Position numbers and translations under genes: made by a program. This document shows positions 1-9,380 of a DNA stretch of 64,000 bases, piece after piece (position 1 is the first letter of the stretch; each line of letters opens with the position of its first letter). Where the stretch lies: assembly GCF_030733545.1 (NCBI RefSeq), contig NZ_JASHIU010000001.1, positions 62,001 through 126,000 of the forward strand. The letters run 5' to 3'. The notes under the pieces are model-generated. The model saw only the letters and a list, made by a program, of their open reading frames with translations, was not told the DNA's origin and made no database searches. The stretch is from Oceanicaulis sp. MMSF_3324. Lineage in GTDB: Bacteria > Pseudomonadota > Alphaproteobacteria > Caulobacterales > Maricaulaceae.

Positions 1-716
1 GTATGGATTTCCTCCAGCAAGGGCGCGGTCGAGGCCATCGCCGCATCAATGCTGAGGGCACAGGTGACCAACGCCGTCCGAGCGGCCTGACGCGCTTCGA
101 ACAGGCCCGCCAACGCGTAGGCCGTCGAGAACTGGGTGCCATTGATCAGCGCCAGCCCTTCCTTGGGGCCCAGCACCACCGGGGTCAGTCCAGCCGTCTC
201 AAGGGCCTTGGCCCCGGACAGCACTTCACCGCGATAGCGCGCCTGCCCCTCGCCGATCATCACCGCCGCCATATGCGCGAGCGGCGCCAGATCGCCCGAC
301 GCCCCGACCGAGCCTTGCGCCGGGACCACCGGCAGAACGCCCTTGCCCAGCATGGCTTCCAGAAGATCAATCAACTCTTCGCGCACACCCGAAGCGCCCC
401 GGCCCAGCGAGATCAGCTTGAGGCTGATCATCAGGCGGACAATGGCGTCGGGCGTTTCTTCCCCTACCCCGCAGCAATGAGACAGGATCAGATTGCGTTG
501 CAACGCAGCGGTGTCATCCGGCGCGATGCGGATCGAGGCGAGCTTGCCGAAGCCGGTATTGACGCCATAGACAGCCTCATCGCCCAGGGCGGCGGCTTTG
601 ACCTGCTCGGCGGAACGGCGCACGCCCTTCCGGGCTGTGGGATCAAGGCGGATATCGCCGCCTTCACGCCAGATATGTTCAAGTTCGTTGAGTGTGACAG
701 AACCGGGCGTCAGCAC
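1..716 (-). CDS. hutH: Histidine ammonia-lyase, 3' end cut by window edge
   Basis: First enzyme of histidine degradation, removing ammonia from L-histidine to give urocanate in the cytoplasm. Translating the minus strand from a GTG at 716 gives about 238 residues of the N-terminal half of the family, including the YGVNTGFG motif and the Ala139-Ser140-Gly141 triad, in the context [15 protein letters not shown], which cyclises into the MIO cofactor. The GTG lies four bases before the end of the hutI TGA (GTGCTGA overlap) with GGGAGG just upstream, so it is translationally coupled to hutI. The C-terminal half lies beyond the left edge. Identity is very secure; only the missing end is unseen. Confidence 0.95.
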   Translation of the reverse strand, partial: MLTPGSVTLNELEHIWREGGDIRLDPTARKGVRRSAEQVKAAALGDEAVYGVNTGFGKLASIRIAPDDTAALQRNLILSHCCGVGEETPDAIVRLMISLKLISLGRGASGVREELIDLLEAMLGKGVLPVVPAQGSVGASGDLAPLAHMAAVMIGEGQARYRGEVLSGAKALETAGLTPVVLGPKEGLALINGTQFSTAYALAGLFEARQAARTALVTCALSIDAAMASTAPLLEEIH

Positions 717-1903
717 GCTTCGCCTCCCAGATAACGGGCATGGAGCGGGGCATCGCCCATGCGATAGGTGAGTTCAGCCGGATCGGTGACATCCCATATG
801 GCGAGATCCGCAAGGCAGCCCGGCGCCAAGCGACCGAGATCGTCCCGCGCCAGCGCTTTTGCGGCGTTCACGGTCACGCCCTTGAGCGCCTCTTCCGGGG
901 TCAGCCCGAAGAAGGTCGCGCTCATATTCATCGCCAGCAGGAGCGAGGTCATGGGTGAGGAGCCGGGATTGGAGTCCGTCGACACCGCCATGGGCACGCC
1001 CGCACAGCGGAAGCCCTCGATCGGCGGCTTGCGAGTTTCCTTCAGGAAGTAGAATGCGCCTGGCAGCATGACCGCCACGCTGCCCGCCTTGGCCAGGGCG
1101 GCGATATCGTCGTCCGAAATATATTCCAGATGCTCGACAGACTTGGCGCCATAGCGCGCCGCCAGCGCGGCGCCGCCCTGATCGGAGAGCTGTTCGGCAT
1201 GCAGTTTCACCGGCAGGCCCAGTTCGGTGGCCGCACCAAAGACCCGTTCGATCTGGGCAGGCGTGAAGGCGATGGATTCACAAAACCCGTCCACCATATC
1301 GACGAGCCCTTCAGAGGCGGCCTCTTTCAGGGTGGGGATGCAAACGGTGTCGATATAGGCATCCGCGTCCATGCCTTTGGGGATGGCGTGAGCGCCCAGA
1401 AAGCTCGTCACGATGCGCACCGGGCGCAGCTCGCCCAGACGACGCGAGACCCGCAATTGCTTGAGCTCGGTGTCGCGATCCAGGCCATAACCGGATTTGA
1501 TCTCGACCGTGGTGACGCCGTCCGCGATCAGGCGATCAAGACGCACCAGCGCCTGCTCTATCAACGTCGCCTCGCTGGCTTCCCGCGTGGCTGCGACGGT
1601 CGAGACGATGCCGCCGCCCGCCTTTGAGATCTCGGCATAGCTGGCGCCCGACTGGCGCATCTCGAACTCGCGCGCCCGGCTGCCGCCATAGACCAGATGA
1701 GTGTGGCAATCGATGAGGCCCGGCGTGACAAGCCGTCCGCCCAGCGATGTCGGCTCCAGAGCCTGATGGCGCGCGGGCAGATCCGATTGCGGACCGGCAT
1801 AGAGGATCTGGTCCCCCTCCAGCACCAGGGCGCCCCGAGCGATACGGCCATAGGGCGCAGGGGCGTCAAACCCGGCAAGCACAAGATCGGTCAGCAGTTT
1901 CAT
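710..1903 (-). CDS. hutI: Imidazolonepropionase
   Basis: Hydrolyses imidazolone-5-propionate to N-formimino-glutamate, the third step of histidine catabolism. The amidohydrolase metal ligands are visible: the HTH of [15 protein letters not shown], the KLHAEQ histidine and the aspartate of STDSNPG. I place the start at the ATG at 1903 ([11 protein letters not shown], 397 residues, the usual family length). The reading frame stays open up to 1957, but that extension would run through the hut operator palindrome at 1925-1942 and looks like leader. The gene is first in a leftward operon with hutH and diverges from hutC, so repression by HutC with relief by urocanate is expected (established for HutC in Pseudomonas; inferred here). 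Confidence 0.95.
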   Translation of the reverse strand: MKLLTDLVLAGFDAPAPYGRIARGALVLEGDQILYAGPQSDLPARHQALEPTSLGGRLVTPGLIDCHTHLVYGGSRAREFEMRQSGASYAEISKAGGGIVSTVAATREASEATLIEQALVRLDRLIADGVTTVEIKSGYGLDRDTELKQLRVSRRLGELRPVRIVTSFLGAHAIPKGMDADAYIDTVCIPTLKEAASEGLVDMVDGFCESIAFTPAQIERVFGAATELGLPVKLHAEQLSDQGGAALAARYGAKSVEHLEYISDDDIAALAKAGSVAVMLPGAFYFLKETRKPPIEGFRCAGVPMAVSTDSNPGSSPMTSLLLAMNMSATFFGLTPEEALKGVTVNAAKALARDDLGRLAPGCLADLAIWDVTDPAELTYRMGDAPLHARYLGGEAC

Positions 1904-1924
1904 GGATCGCTCATTGTCAGCTTC

Positions 1925-1942
1925 AATATGTCTATACATATT
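1925..1942. promoter_or_regulatory. Palindromic operator between hutI and hutC
   Basis: AATATGTCTATACATATT: seven-base arms that are perfect reverse complements around a CTAT centre. It sits in the 96-base divergent gap, 21 bases from the hutI start and 57 from hutC. Its core, read on the minus strand as TGTATAGACA, has the form expected of HutC/GntR-family operators. It could control both directions. Confidence 0.75.
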
Positions 1943-1999
1943 AAGGGGCGGGATCAAGATGGGCTTTGCTGAAACGCGAACCCGTCATAAAAGGACGCC

Positions 2000-2692
2000 A
2001 TGCATCCTTACGAATCCATCCGCACAGAGATGTTGCGCCGTATCAATGATCAGAGCTGGCCGGCGGGGTTCACCCTGCCGCGCGAAGAGGATCTGGCCGA
2101 GGAGTTCGGCGTCGCGCGCGGCACGATCCGGCGCGCCCTCGCCAGCCTGTCAGAGGCGGGTCTGATCGAGCGCAAACGCCGTGCGGGCACACGCGTCGTC
2201 GACCGGCGCGGTCATCGCTCCACACTGACCATCCCGATCGTGCGCCATGAAATCGAGGCCCGGGGCGGTCAGTATGGCTACCGGCTGATCTGTGTGGATG
2301 AGGCCGCCGCCTCGCCGCTGGACAAGACGCTGTTTGAAGGCGCGCCCCTGCGCCATGTGCGCTGCCTGCATTTGAGCGATGATAAGCCGTTCCAGCTTGA
2401 GGACCGCCTGATCAATCTGGACGCGGTGCCCGACGCCGCCGACGAAACCTTTGACACGATCAGCCCCAATGAATGGCTGGTCCAGCGCGCCCCCTATTCC
2501 TTCATCCGCACGGGCCTGCGCGCGGAACTGGCCCATCAGATCGATCAGGACCATCTGGGACTCAAGGCGGGCGCGCCGGTCTTCGTGATCGAGCGGCAGA
2601 CCCGTTTCCGCGATGCGCCGCTGACCTCGGTCCGTCTGTCGAACCGCGCGGACGAGTTCGAGATCGTCACCGAATCCGGCGACCTGCTCTAG
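2000..2692 (+). CDS. hutC: Histidine utilisation repressor, GntR/HutC family
   Basis: Transcription factor of 230 residues. The N-terminal winged helix-turn-helix of the GntR type (about residues 1-70, with LPREEDLAEEFGVARGTIRRAL) is followed by a UTRA ligand-binding domain (about 85-225). HutC proteins repress hut genes and are released by urocanate. Its position, divergent from hutI across a palindrome, is the standard arrangement and supports the assignment over other HutC-like GntR regulators. The ATG at 2000 is the first in frame. Confidence 0.9.
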   Translation: MHPYESIRTEMLRRINDQSWPAGFTLPREEDLAEEFGVARGTIRRALASLSEAGLIERKRRAGTRVVDRRGHRSTLTIPIVRHEIEARGGQYGYRLICVDEAAASPLDKTLFEGAPLRHVRCLHLSDDKPFQLEDRLINLDAVPDAADETFDTISPNEWLVQRAPYSFIRTGLRAELAHQIDQDHLGLKAGAPVFVIERQTRFRDAPLTSVRLSNRADEFEIVTESGDLL

Positions 2693-2704
2693 GCCCTGAA
2701 TCAA

Positions 2705-2743
2705 GAAGGCCGCGCTCATGGGGGGACATCCAGCGCGGCCTTC
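2705..2743. terminator. Hairpin between convergent hutC and efflux operon
   Basis: Perfect 12-base inverted repeat GAAGGCCGCGCT / AGCGCGGCCTTC with a 15-base loop, placed between two genes that converge. A short T run (ACGTTTTC) follows on the plus strand, so it probably ends hutC transcription and may also serve the efflux operon from the other side. Confidence 0.6.
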
Positions 2744-2767
2744 GTCACGTTTTCAATGCGCCCGGAC

Positions 2768-4183
2768 TTATTCGTCGCCGGTTTCAGTCCAGCGACCGCC
2801 CAGAGCCATGAAAACGTCCACTTCGGAACTCGCCGCCGCCGCATCGGAATTGGCCAGCGCCGTTTCCGCATTGGCGAGGGTCCGCTCCGCGTCCAGAACC
2901 GCGATATAGCTCTCCGACCCCGCCTGATAACGGATACGCGCGAGCCGGGCGGCTTCCGCTGCGGCGTCGCGCGCCACTTCCAGTGACTGGCGGCGCTGAC
3001 GCTCCGCCGCAAATACCGTCAATGCGGTCTCGGTTTCCTGAAGCGCTTCGAGCACGGCCTGATCAAAGCCCGCAAGCGCGATTTGCGCACCGGCCTCGGC
3101 CTGACGCAAACGCGCCCGGGCGGCGGCCTGGTTGGGGAAGCTCCAGGAAATGAGCGGGCCGAGCGAGACGGACAGGCTGTCCTCATCGCCCAGATCGCCA
3201 AGCTCGAACGCCGTGCTGGTGATCGAACCGCCCAGCGTCACGGACGGATAGAGCTGGGCGACGGAGACGCCCACACGCGCGGATGCGGCGTCGAGCCGGG
3301 CTTCCGCCTCGCGCACATCGGGACGACGGGCCAGAAGGCTCGCCACATCCCCGACGGCGATCGGCCCGTCCAGGCGAGGCGCGGCGTCACACGCCGGAAT
3401 CACGGCGCGCATTTCAGACGGCGTGCGCCCGGTCAGGGTCGCCAGGCGAAAGACGGCGGCGTCCCGGGACGCGCGCAAGGAGGGCAATTCGGCGCGGCTG
3501 GTTTCGAGCCGGCTTTGCGCCTGCACCACATCCAGCCGCAAACCACGGCCAGCGTCGTACAGCCGCTCGGTCAGGTCGAGCGATTGTTCGGCGAGGGCCA
3601 CATTGTTCTCGCCCACACTGACCAGACGCGTGCCTGCACAATAATCCGCCCAGGCGCGTGCGGTTTCACCCGCCACCAGAATGGCGGCGGCGTCACGGGC
3701 GGCTTCGGCGGCGACCACATCCTGACGGGCGGCGCGGATGGCGTTGCGCACCCGGCCGAACAGATCGACCTGCCAGCTGGTGGAGAAGCCGGCGCTGTAT
3801 TGTTCGCCGTCATATCCGCCCTGGTTTTGCGGCTGCTCCACATAGCCGCCCTGAGCCGACAGCTCGGTGGAGGGCAGACGAGCGGAACGCGCTTCGCCGA
3901 GGCTGGCGCGGACCTGGTCAAGGGAAGCGACGGCCTGCGCCAGGGAATTGTTGTTCTCCAGCGCGTCCGTGATCAGCCCGTCCAGTTCCGGGCTGTCATA
4001 GAGCCGCCACCACATCGCGTCAGGCTCGGCCTGAGCAAGGGACGGCTCATCAGACGCCGAGACCAGCCCGCCGCCCAGACGTCCGTCCAGAGTGGAATCA
4101 GACAGGTCGGGCTGCCCGGTCGTGGCGCACGCGGTCAGAACCAGCGTGCTCGTCATCATGAGGGTCAGGGTTTTCAAGGTCAT
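2768..4183 (-). CDS. Outer membrane efflux lipoprotein, NodT/OprM family
   Basis: TolC-like outer membrane channel of a tripartite RND pump, 471 residues. The N-terminus is a lipoprotein signal with lipobox LTAC, giving an acylated cysteine near residue 19. Two outer-membrane-efflux repeats follow, rich in helical Ala/Glu/Gln segments typical of the periplasmic tunnel. Its start overlaps the permease stop by four bases (ATGA), so the two are translationally coupled. It would connect the permease and adaptor to the outside. Confidence 0.92.
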   Translation of the reverse strand: MTLKTLTLMMTSTLVLTACATTGQPDLSDSTLDGRLGGGLVSASDEPSLAQAEPDAMWWRLYDSPELDGLITDALENNNSLAQAVASLDQVRASLGEARSARLPSTELSAQGGYVEQPQNQGGYDGEQYSAGFSTSWQVDLFGRVRNAIRAARQDVVAAEAARDAAAILVAGETARAWADYCAGTRLVSVGENNVALAEQSLDLTERLYDAGRGLRLDVVQAQSRLETSRAELPSLRASRDAAVFRLATLTGRTPSEMRAVIPACDAAPRLDGPIAVGDVASLLARRPDVREAEARLDAASARVGVSVAQLYPSVTLGGSITSTAFELGDLGDEDSLSVSLGPLISWSFPNQAAARARLRQAEAGAQIALAGFDQAVLEALQETETALTVFAAERQRRQSLEVARDAAAEAARLARIRYQAGSESYIAVLDAERTLANAETALANSDAAAASSEVDVFMALGGRWTETGDE

Positions 4184-7100
4184 GAGCGACCTCCTTCCTG
4201 ATCGGCGCTTTCCGCGCCGGGATCATTGTCAGACAGCCAATAGTCCGGATCGGTGGAGCCACTGGGACCTTGGGGCATCAGCCCGGACAGCCAGCGCCCC
4301 ACCACGTAGAAGACCGGCGTGAACATCAGGCCGAACACGGTCACCCCGATCATGCCGGAGAATACCGCGATCCCGAGCGCTTCGCGCATTTCCGAGCCCG
4401 CCCCGTGCGAGAACGCCAGAGGCGTCACGCCGAAGATGAACGCGAAGGAGGTCATCAGGATCGGACGCAACCGCACGCGGGCGCCGGCGACAGCCGCCTC
4501 CTGCGGGCCGTTCTGATCGCGGTCTTCAGCCTGCTTGGCGAACTCGACAAGCAGGATGGCGTTTTTCGCCGCCAGCGCGATCAGCACCACAAGGCCGACC
4601 TGGGTCAGGATATTGTTGTCAGACCCGGCCAGATTGACCCCGATCATCGCCGCCAGAACGCACATGGGCACGATGAAGATCACCGCCCAGGGCAGGGTGA
4701 AGGCTTCATACTGGGCCGCCAGCACCAGGAAGACGAAGACCACGGCGAGGCCAAAGATCATCAGGCCTGAATTGCCCGCCGCCTTCTGCTGATAAGCGAG
4801 TTCGGTCCACTCATAGCTGACGCCGTCGGGCAGAACCTGATCGGCCAGGGCCTCCATGGACGCCAGGGCCTGACCGGTGGACACGCCCGGCGCCGCCTGG
4901 CCCTGCAGCTCGATGGTCGGGAACAGGTTGTGACGCACGACGCGCACAGGCCCGGAGTTCTCCTGGATCTGGGCGATCGCGGAAATCGGCACCATGCCGC
5001 CCGACGCAGACCGCACGCGCAGCTGAGCGAGGTCGGAGACGTCATTGCGGAATTCCGCATCCGCCTGCGCCATCACCCGGAAGGTCCGCCCCACAAAGTT
5101 GAAGTCATTCACATAGGTCGAGCCCATATACGCCCCCAACGTCTCGTAGACATCGGCTGGCTGAACGCCGAGCTGGAAGGCCAGCTCGCGATCCACATTC
5201 ACATCGATGCGCGGGGCATTGGTGTTGAAGCTCGTGTAGACCTGCGTGACGTTCGGGTTCTCCTGAGCCGCGCCCATCATGGCGAAGGTGGCGTTCTGAA
5301 GCTCGGCATAGCTTTGCCCTTCGCGCCCCTGGATCATCATCTTGAAGCCGCCGCCATTGCCCAGGCCCTGGACCGCCGGAGGCGCGATGATGAAGGCGCC
5401 GCCTTCGGGGATCGCCATGTTGATCGTGCCCGTCAGCTGCTGGCTGAGCTGGACCGCCGACATGCCCGGATGGTGCTCGCGCTCGGCGAAATCATCGAGC
5501 CGGATGAAGATGGTGCCTGCATTGGACGCCGGTGAGAAACTGGCGCCGTCCAGGCCCACAATGGCCGCGGTGGTGCTGACCCCGTCCGTGCTCAAAAGCA
5601 CGTCCTGGGCCGCCTGCATCACGGTATCGGTGCGATCGAGCGACGCGCCAGGCGGAAGCTGGATAACGCCGATCAGGAAGCCCTGATCCTGTTCGGGAAT
5701 GAACCCGGTCGGGGTTTCGGCAAGCCGCCACCCCGTCATGGCCAGGAGCCCGGCATAGGCGATCAGCATCACCGTCACCAGGCGCACCAGACGTCCGGTC
5801 AGACGACCATAGCGATCCGACAGCCAGTCGAACCCGGCATTGAACTTGTTCGCCGCAAAGCGCAGCGGCGCCAGCCAGCGCGGGCCCTGCTCGTCCTCCT
5901 TGTGCGGTTTGAGGATCAGGGCGGAGAGCGCGGGTGACAGGGTGAGCGAGATGATGAGCGAGATCACCGCCGAGGTGGCCACGGCCACTGCGAACTGGCG
6001 ATAGAAGATGCCCGGAATGCCCGGCACCAGCGCGGTCGGTACGAACACCGACACCAGCACCAGCGTCATCGCGATCAGCGCGCCGCTGACCTCCTTCATG
6101 GACTGGTGGGCCGCTTTCCGGGGCGACAGCCCCTCGCGCATCAGGCGTTCGACGTTCTCCACCACGATGATGGCGTCATCGACCACGATGCCCACAGCCA
6201 GCACCAGCGCGAAGAGAGATAGCGAGTTGATCGAGAAGCCCAGCGCCAGCTGAACGGCGAACACGCCGATGATGGACACCGGGATCGCCACGATCGGGAT
6301 CACCGCCGCGCGCCAGTTCTGCAGGAAGATCACGATGACCAGGACGACAAGGAAGACCGCCTCGATCAGCGTGCGCTGCACCGCGGAGACCGACGCCTCG
6401 ACAAATTCGGTGGGGTTGTAGGGAATGAAGTATTCCATTCCCTCGGGGAAGTCGGCGGAGGCTTCGTCCAGCGCTTCCAGCGCCGCATTGGCGGCGTCCA
6501 GCGCATTGGCGCCCGGTTGCTGAATGATGGCCATGGCCACGCCCGGATCACCGCCGAAATAGCCCTTGATGGAATAGTCTTCCTCGGCCAGCTCGATCCG
6601 CGCCACATCGCGCAGATGGGTCAGCTGGCCATTCTCGCCGCGCTTGACGATGACATTGCCGAACTCTTCGGTATTCATCAGGCGGCCCTGAACGGAAATC
6701 GCCTGCTGAAACTCGGCCGGATTGTTCTCGTCAAACGGGGGTTGGCCCAGAGAGCCGCCCGCCGCCTGGATATTCTGGCGTTGAAGCGCGGCGACCACGT
6801 CACCGGCGGTCATGTCATGCGCGGCGGCCCGATCAGGGTCGATCCAGACACGCATGGCGTAATTGCCGCCGCCAAAGGTCTGCACATTGGAAATGCCTTC
6901 CAGGCGCAGCAGTCGATCACGCAGTGTGGTGTTGGCGTAGTTTCCGAGAAAAGTCTTGTCGAGGGAGTCATCAGGCGAGATCAGCGCCGCGATCAGCAAG
7001 AAGCCCTGCGATTGCTGGTTCACCTGAACCCCGCGCAGGCGCACCTGTTCGGGCAGGCGCGGTTCGGCGCGGTTCACACGGTTCTGCACCAGCACCTGGG

Positions 7101-7413
7101 CCGTATCGAGATCGGTGCCGGGCTGGAAGGTGACGGTCAGGCCGACCTGGCCCGACGCGGTGGCCGAGGAGGTCATGTACAACATGCCCTCGACCCCGTT
7201 GATTTCCTGCTCCAGCGGCGCGGCGACCTGTTCAGCCAGGTCTTCGGCCGTGGCCCCGGGATAACTCGCCTGCACCTCGATGGTGGGAGGGGCGATTTCG
7301 GGATACTGCGACAAGGGCAGCGACGGATAGGCGAACAGGCCGATCAGGGTGATGAACACCGCGATCACGAGCGAAAAGATCGGCCGCTCTATGAAGAAAT
7401 GTGAAAGGCGCAT
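4180..7413 (-). CDS. RND multidrug efflux permease, HAE1 (AcrB/MexB) family
   Basis: Inner membrane proton antiporter of 1077 residues, the usual size of the hydrophobe/amphiphile exporter class. It opens with the family signature MRLSHFFIERPIFS, has the first TM helix at about 10-30, two large periplasmic loops, and the second TM bundle starting with FLVVLVIVIFLQNWRAA. The proton-relay aspartates are D412-D413 in GIVVDDAI, matching Asp407/408 of AcrB. It is the middle gene of an adaptor-permease-channel operon under a divergent TetR regulator. The substrate cannot be read from sequence; organic compounds and drugs are typical of the class. Confidence 0.95.
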   Translation of the reverse strand: MRLSHFFIERPIFSLVIAVFITLIGLFAYPSLPLSQYPEIAPPTIEVQASYPGATAEDLAEQVAAPLEQEINGVEGMLYMTSSATASGQVGLTVTFQPGTDLDTAQVLVQNRVNRAEPRLPEQVRLRGVQVNQQSQGFLLIAALISPDDSLDKTFLGNYANTTLRDRLLRLEGISNVQTFGGGNYAMRVWIDPDRAAAHDMTAGDVVAALQRQNIQAAGGSLGQPPFDENNPAEFQQAISVQGRLMNTEEFGNVIVKRGENGQLTHLRDVARIELAEEDYSIKGYFGGDPGVAMAIIQQPGANALDAANAALEALDEASADFPEGMEYFIPYNPTEFVEASVSAVQRTLIEAVFLVVLVIVIFLQNWRAAVIPIVAIPVSIIGVFAVQLALGFSINSLSLFALVLAVGIVVDDAIIVVENVERLMREGLSPRKAAHQSMKEVSGALIAMTLVLVSVFVPTALVPGIPGIFYRQFAVAVATSAVISLIISLTLSPALSALILKPHKEDEQGPRWLAPLRFAANKFNAGFDWLSDRYGRLTGRLVRLVTVMLIAYAGLLAMTGWRLAETPTGFIPEQDQGFLIGVIQLPPGASLDRTDTVMQAAQDVLLSTDGVSTTAAIVGLDGASFSPASNAGTIFIRLDDFAEREHHPGMSAVQLSQQLTGTINMAIPEGGAFIIAPPAVQGLGNGGGFKMMIQGREGQSYAELQNATFAMMGAAQENPNVTQVYTSFNTNAPRIDVNVDRELAFQLGVQPADVYETLGAYMGSTYVNDFNFVGRTFRVMAQADAEFRNDVSDLAQLRVRSASGGMVPISAIAQIQENSGPVRVVRHNLFPTIELQGQAAPGVSTGQALASMEALADQVLPDGVSYEWTELAYQQKAAGNSGLMIFGLAVVFVFLVLAAQYEAFTLPWAVIFIVPMCVLAAMIGVNLAGSDNNILTQVGLVVLIALAAKNAILLVEFAKQAEDRDQNGPQEAAVAGARVRLRPILMTSFAFIFGVTPLAFSHGAGSEMREALGIAVFSGMIGVTVFGLMFTPVFYVVGRWLSGLMPQGPSGSTDPDYWLSDNDPGAESADQEGGRS

Positions 7414-7464
7414 GTGCGGTCTTTCCAGACTTAAAGGGGGATGGGACCTGACGGGGTGCGCGCG

Positions 7465-8649
7465 CTATTGCGCAATGCGCGCACTGCCCGCCGGCCGGGT
7501 TTGAAGCGTGGAACCGGACTGCGCCTGCACGGGCTCGTGAGCGATCTCAGCCCCCGGACGCACCTGGACCTGGGTCCCCGGACGCAGATTCTGCAGCCCG
7601 CTGACCAGCACCGGCGTCTGGGGCGTCAGACCATGGACCACCTGAAGATTGTCCACGGCCGGGCCCAGCGTCACCGATTGCTGGGCGGCGACATCGTCTT
7701 CGCCCAGCACGAACACATAGCGACGCGTGGCGTCAGAGAAGATCACGGTCTTGGGCACCAGAAGCGCCTCATAGGGAGCGGAGCCGCGCACCCGGATCGT
7801 GCCCAGCATGCCCGGGCGGATCAGACCGTCTTCATTGTCGAATTCGGCCCGCATCAGAATCGAACCCGTGCCCGCCTCGACCGCGTTGTCGATGAAGTTC
7901 AGCACGCCGTCATGGGTGAATTCGGTCTCGTCCTGCAAACGCACCTGGACCGGCGCGCCCAGACCAGCGCCCTCTTCACGCTGATAGCGCAGGAAAATGC
8001 TTTCAGACGCATAGAAGGGGAATTGAAGCGGGTCGGTCTGCACCACGGTGATCATGGGGTCGCCCGCCGCCGAGACGAGGTCGCCGGGATCCACTGTACG
8101 CTGGGACAGGCGCCCGGAAATGGGGGAGCGGATTTCGGTATATTCCAGCTCAAGCGCCGCCGATTGCGCGTCCGCCTGCGCCGCCGCATAGGCCGCCTGC
8201 GCGGTCGCGGAGGCGGTGCGGGCCTGCTCGAGTTCTTCCTCGGAAATGGCGTCCGCTTCGCGCAAGCGCTCTGCGCGGTTGAGATCGGCCTGGGCCTGGT
8301 CCCGCGTGGCGCGCGCCTGCAGGGCGCGCCCCCGCGCGGCGTTGGCCGTCGCCTGATACGGACGCTGGTCGAGCGTGAACAGAAGATCGCCCTCTTCCAC
8401 AAGAGCGCCATCTTCCACATGCACGTCTTGCAGATAGCCGCTGACGCGCGCCCGTATGGTCACCTGTTGCGGGGACTCAAAACGACCCGTGAATTCATCC
8501 CAGTCCGCCACCTCAAGGCTGAGCGGCTGGGCCGTCTGAACCACCGGTGCGGGCGGTGCGTTGTTTTCCTCGGCGGGCGCTTCGGCGCAGGCTGAAATGA
8601 AAACGAGCGCCGCAATCGCGGCGCCAGGGAGGCCTAAACGAAATGACAT
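7465..8649 (-). CDS. RND efflux periplasmic adaptor (membrane fusion lipoprotein)
   Basis: Adaptor of 394 residues joining the permease to the outer membrane channel. The signal peptide ends in lipobox ISAC, so it is probably anchored to the inner membrane by lipid. Order of parts: beta-barrel start and half lipoyl domain (about 50-100), alpha-helical hairpin rich in Ala/Arg/Glu (about 100-170), second lipoyl half (IRSPISGRLSQ), beta-barrel, and a C-terminal membrane-proximal domain. A GGAAGG ribosome site precedes the ATG. It is the first gene of the operon, 51 bases before the permease. Confidence 0.93.
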   Translation of the reverse strand: MSFRLGLPGAAIAALVFISACAEAPAEENNAPPAPVVQTAQPLSLEVADWDEFTGRFESPQQVTIRARVSGYLQDVHVEDGALVEEGDLLFTLDQRPYQATANAARGRALQARATRDQAQADLNRAERLREADAISEEELEQARTASATAQAAYAAAQADAQSAALELEYTEIRSPISGRLSQRTVDPGDLVSAAGDPMITVVQTDPLQFPFYASESIFLRYQREEGAGLGAPVQVRLQDETEFTHDGVLNFIDNAVEAGTGSILMRAEFDNEDGLIRPGMLGTIRVRGSAPYEALLVPKTVIFSDATRRYVFVLGEDDVAAQQSVTLGPAVDNLQVVHGLTPQTPVLVSGLQNLRPGTQVQVRPGAEIAHEPVQAQSGSTLQTRPAGSARIAQ

Positions 8650-8692
8650 GGGGGAGGACCTTCCGTTATGTGCGTATTACGTCTTTTGCTTT

Positions 8693-8710
8693 TGTCATCG
8701 GTTGATGACA
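8693..8710. promoter_or_regulatory. Inverted repeat overlapping efflux -10 region
   Basis: TGTCATC-ggtt-GATGACA, perfect seven-base arms. It covers the -10 hexamer and probable start site of the efflux promoter at 8709-8737, where a bound TetR dimer would block initiation. Role inferred from position. Confidence 0.6.
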
Positions 8711-8737
8711 TATTGTGCAGCGCACACTAGATGTCAA
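8709..8737 (-). promoter_or_regulatory. Sigma-70-type promoter of the efflux operon
   Basis: On the minus strand, TTGACA (8732-8737), exactly 17 bases, then AATATG (8709-8714). The -35 matches consensus fully. It reads into the adaptor gene starting at 8649. Confidence 0.65.
8714..8726. promoter_or_regulatory. Inverted repeat in the promoter spacer
   Basis: TGTGC-AGC-GCACA, perfect five-base arms, lying inside the 17-base spacer of the efflux promoter. A second repressor contact or an unrelated regulator site are both possible. Confidence 0.4.
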
Positions 8738-8750
8738 CAGCTGAAGACAT

Positions 8751-8763
8751 GAGAACTGTTCTC
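8751..8763. promoter_or_regulatory. Perfect palindrome just upstream of the tetR gene
   Basis: GAGAAC-T-GTTCTC ends 14 bases before the TTG start of the TetR gene and is upstream of the efflux -35. Suited to autoregulation; inferred. Confidence 0.4.
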
Positions 8764-8777
8764 AGAAAGGTCGGAAT

Positions 8778-9350
8778 TTGAACTGCGGTCCCATCACCAA
8801 GAATCGTAACGCGACGGAAGCCAAGATCCTGGACGCGGCGCGGCGGCTCTTCGCGCATGACAGCTACGACAATGTCGGCATTCGCGATATCGCGTCCGAG
8901 GCGGGCGTGGATTCCGCTCTTATCGGGCGCTATTTCGGATCCAAGGAAGGCCTGTTCCTCGAAGCGCTTGAAAACGGGCGCAATCATCCTGAGTTTCTGC
9001 AGGACGGGCGATCAGGCATGGCCGCCCTCGCCGCGGACATGCTGACCGATGGACCGCAAGACGACGACAAGCTCGTCGATCTCTTGATCATGCTGAACTC
9101 GGCCAGTTCCAGCAACGCCGCCTGCGCGGTGCGCGATTCCATCGAGACCCGCTTTCACAAGCCGGTGGCGGGATTACTGGAAGGCGAGCAAAGCGATCTC
9201 AGGGCGCGCCTCTTCGGCAGCGTCCTCATGGGGCTGGCGATCAGCCGCACCATCATGGGCCCTTATGGCGTACCCGAAGCGGAAGCCGCCAAGCTCAAGG
9301 AGCGCATCAGCACCATTCTGGAAGACGCCCTGGCGCCCTTCCCTGACTAA
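8778..9350 (+). CDS. TetR family transcriptional regulator of the efflux operon
   Basis: Repressor of 190 residues. The N-terminal TetR helix-turn-helix spans about residues 11-58 (ILDAARRLFAHDSYDNVGIRDIASEAGVDSALI is the diagnostic region); the C-terminal ligand domain resembles AcrR-type proteins with a TetR_C fold. The frame has no early ATG, so the TTG at 8778 is used, preceded by AGAAAGG. Divergent placement next to the pump points to local repression relieved by a pump substrate. Ligand unknown. Confidence 0.88.
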   Translation: MNCGPITKNRNATEAKILDAARRLFAHDSYDNVGIRDIASEAGVDSALIGRYFGSKEGLFLEALENGRNHPEFLQDGRSGMAALAADMLTDGPQDDDKLVDLLIMLNSASSSNAACAVRDSIETRFHKPVAGLLEGEQSDLRARLFGSVLMGLAISRTIMGPYGVPEAEAAKLKERISTILEDALAPFPD

Positions 9351-9380
9351 GGGACAGGCGCCAGAGCCAATTGGCGAAAG

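Noticed and set aside
3-734. Open frame on the plus strand opposite hutH
   Set aside because: It is antisense to the well-supported hutH reading frame and has no recognisable domain; it reflects GC-rich codon bias.
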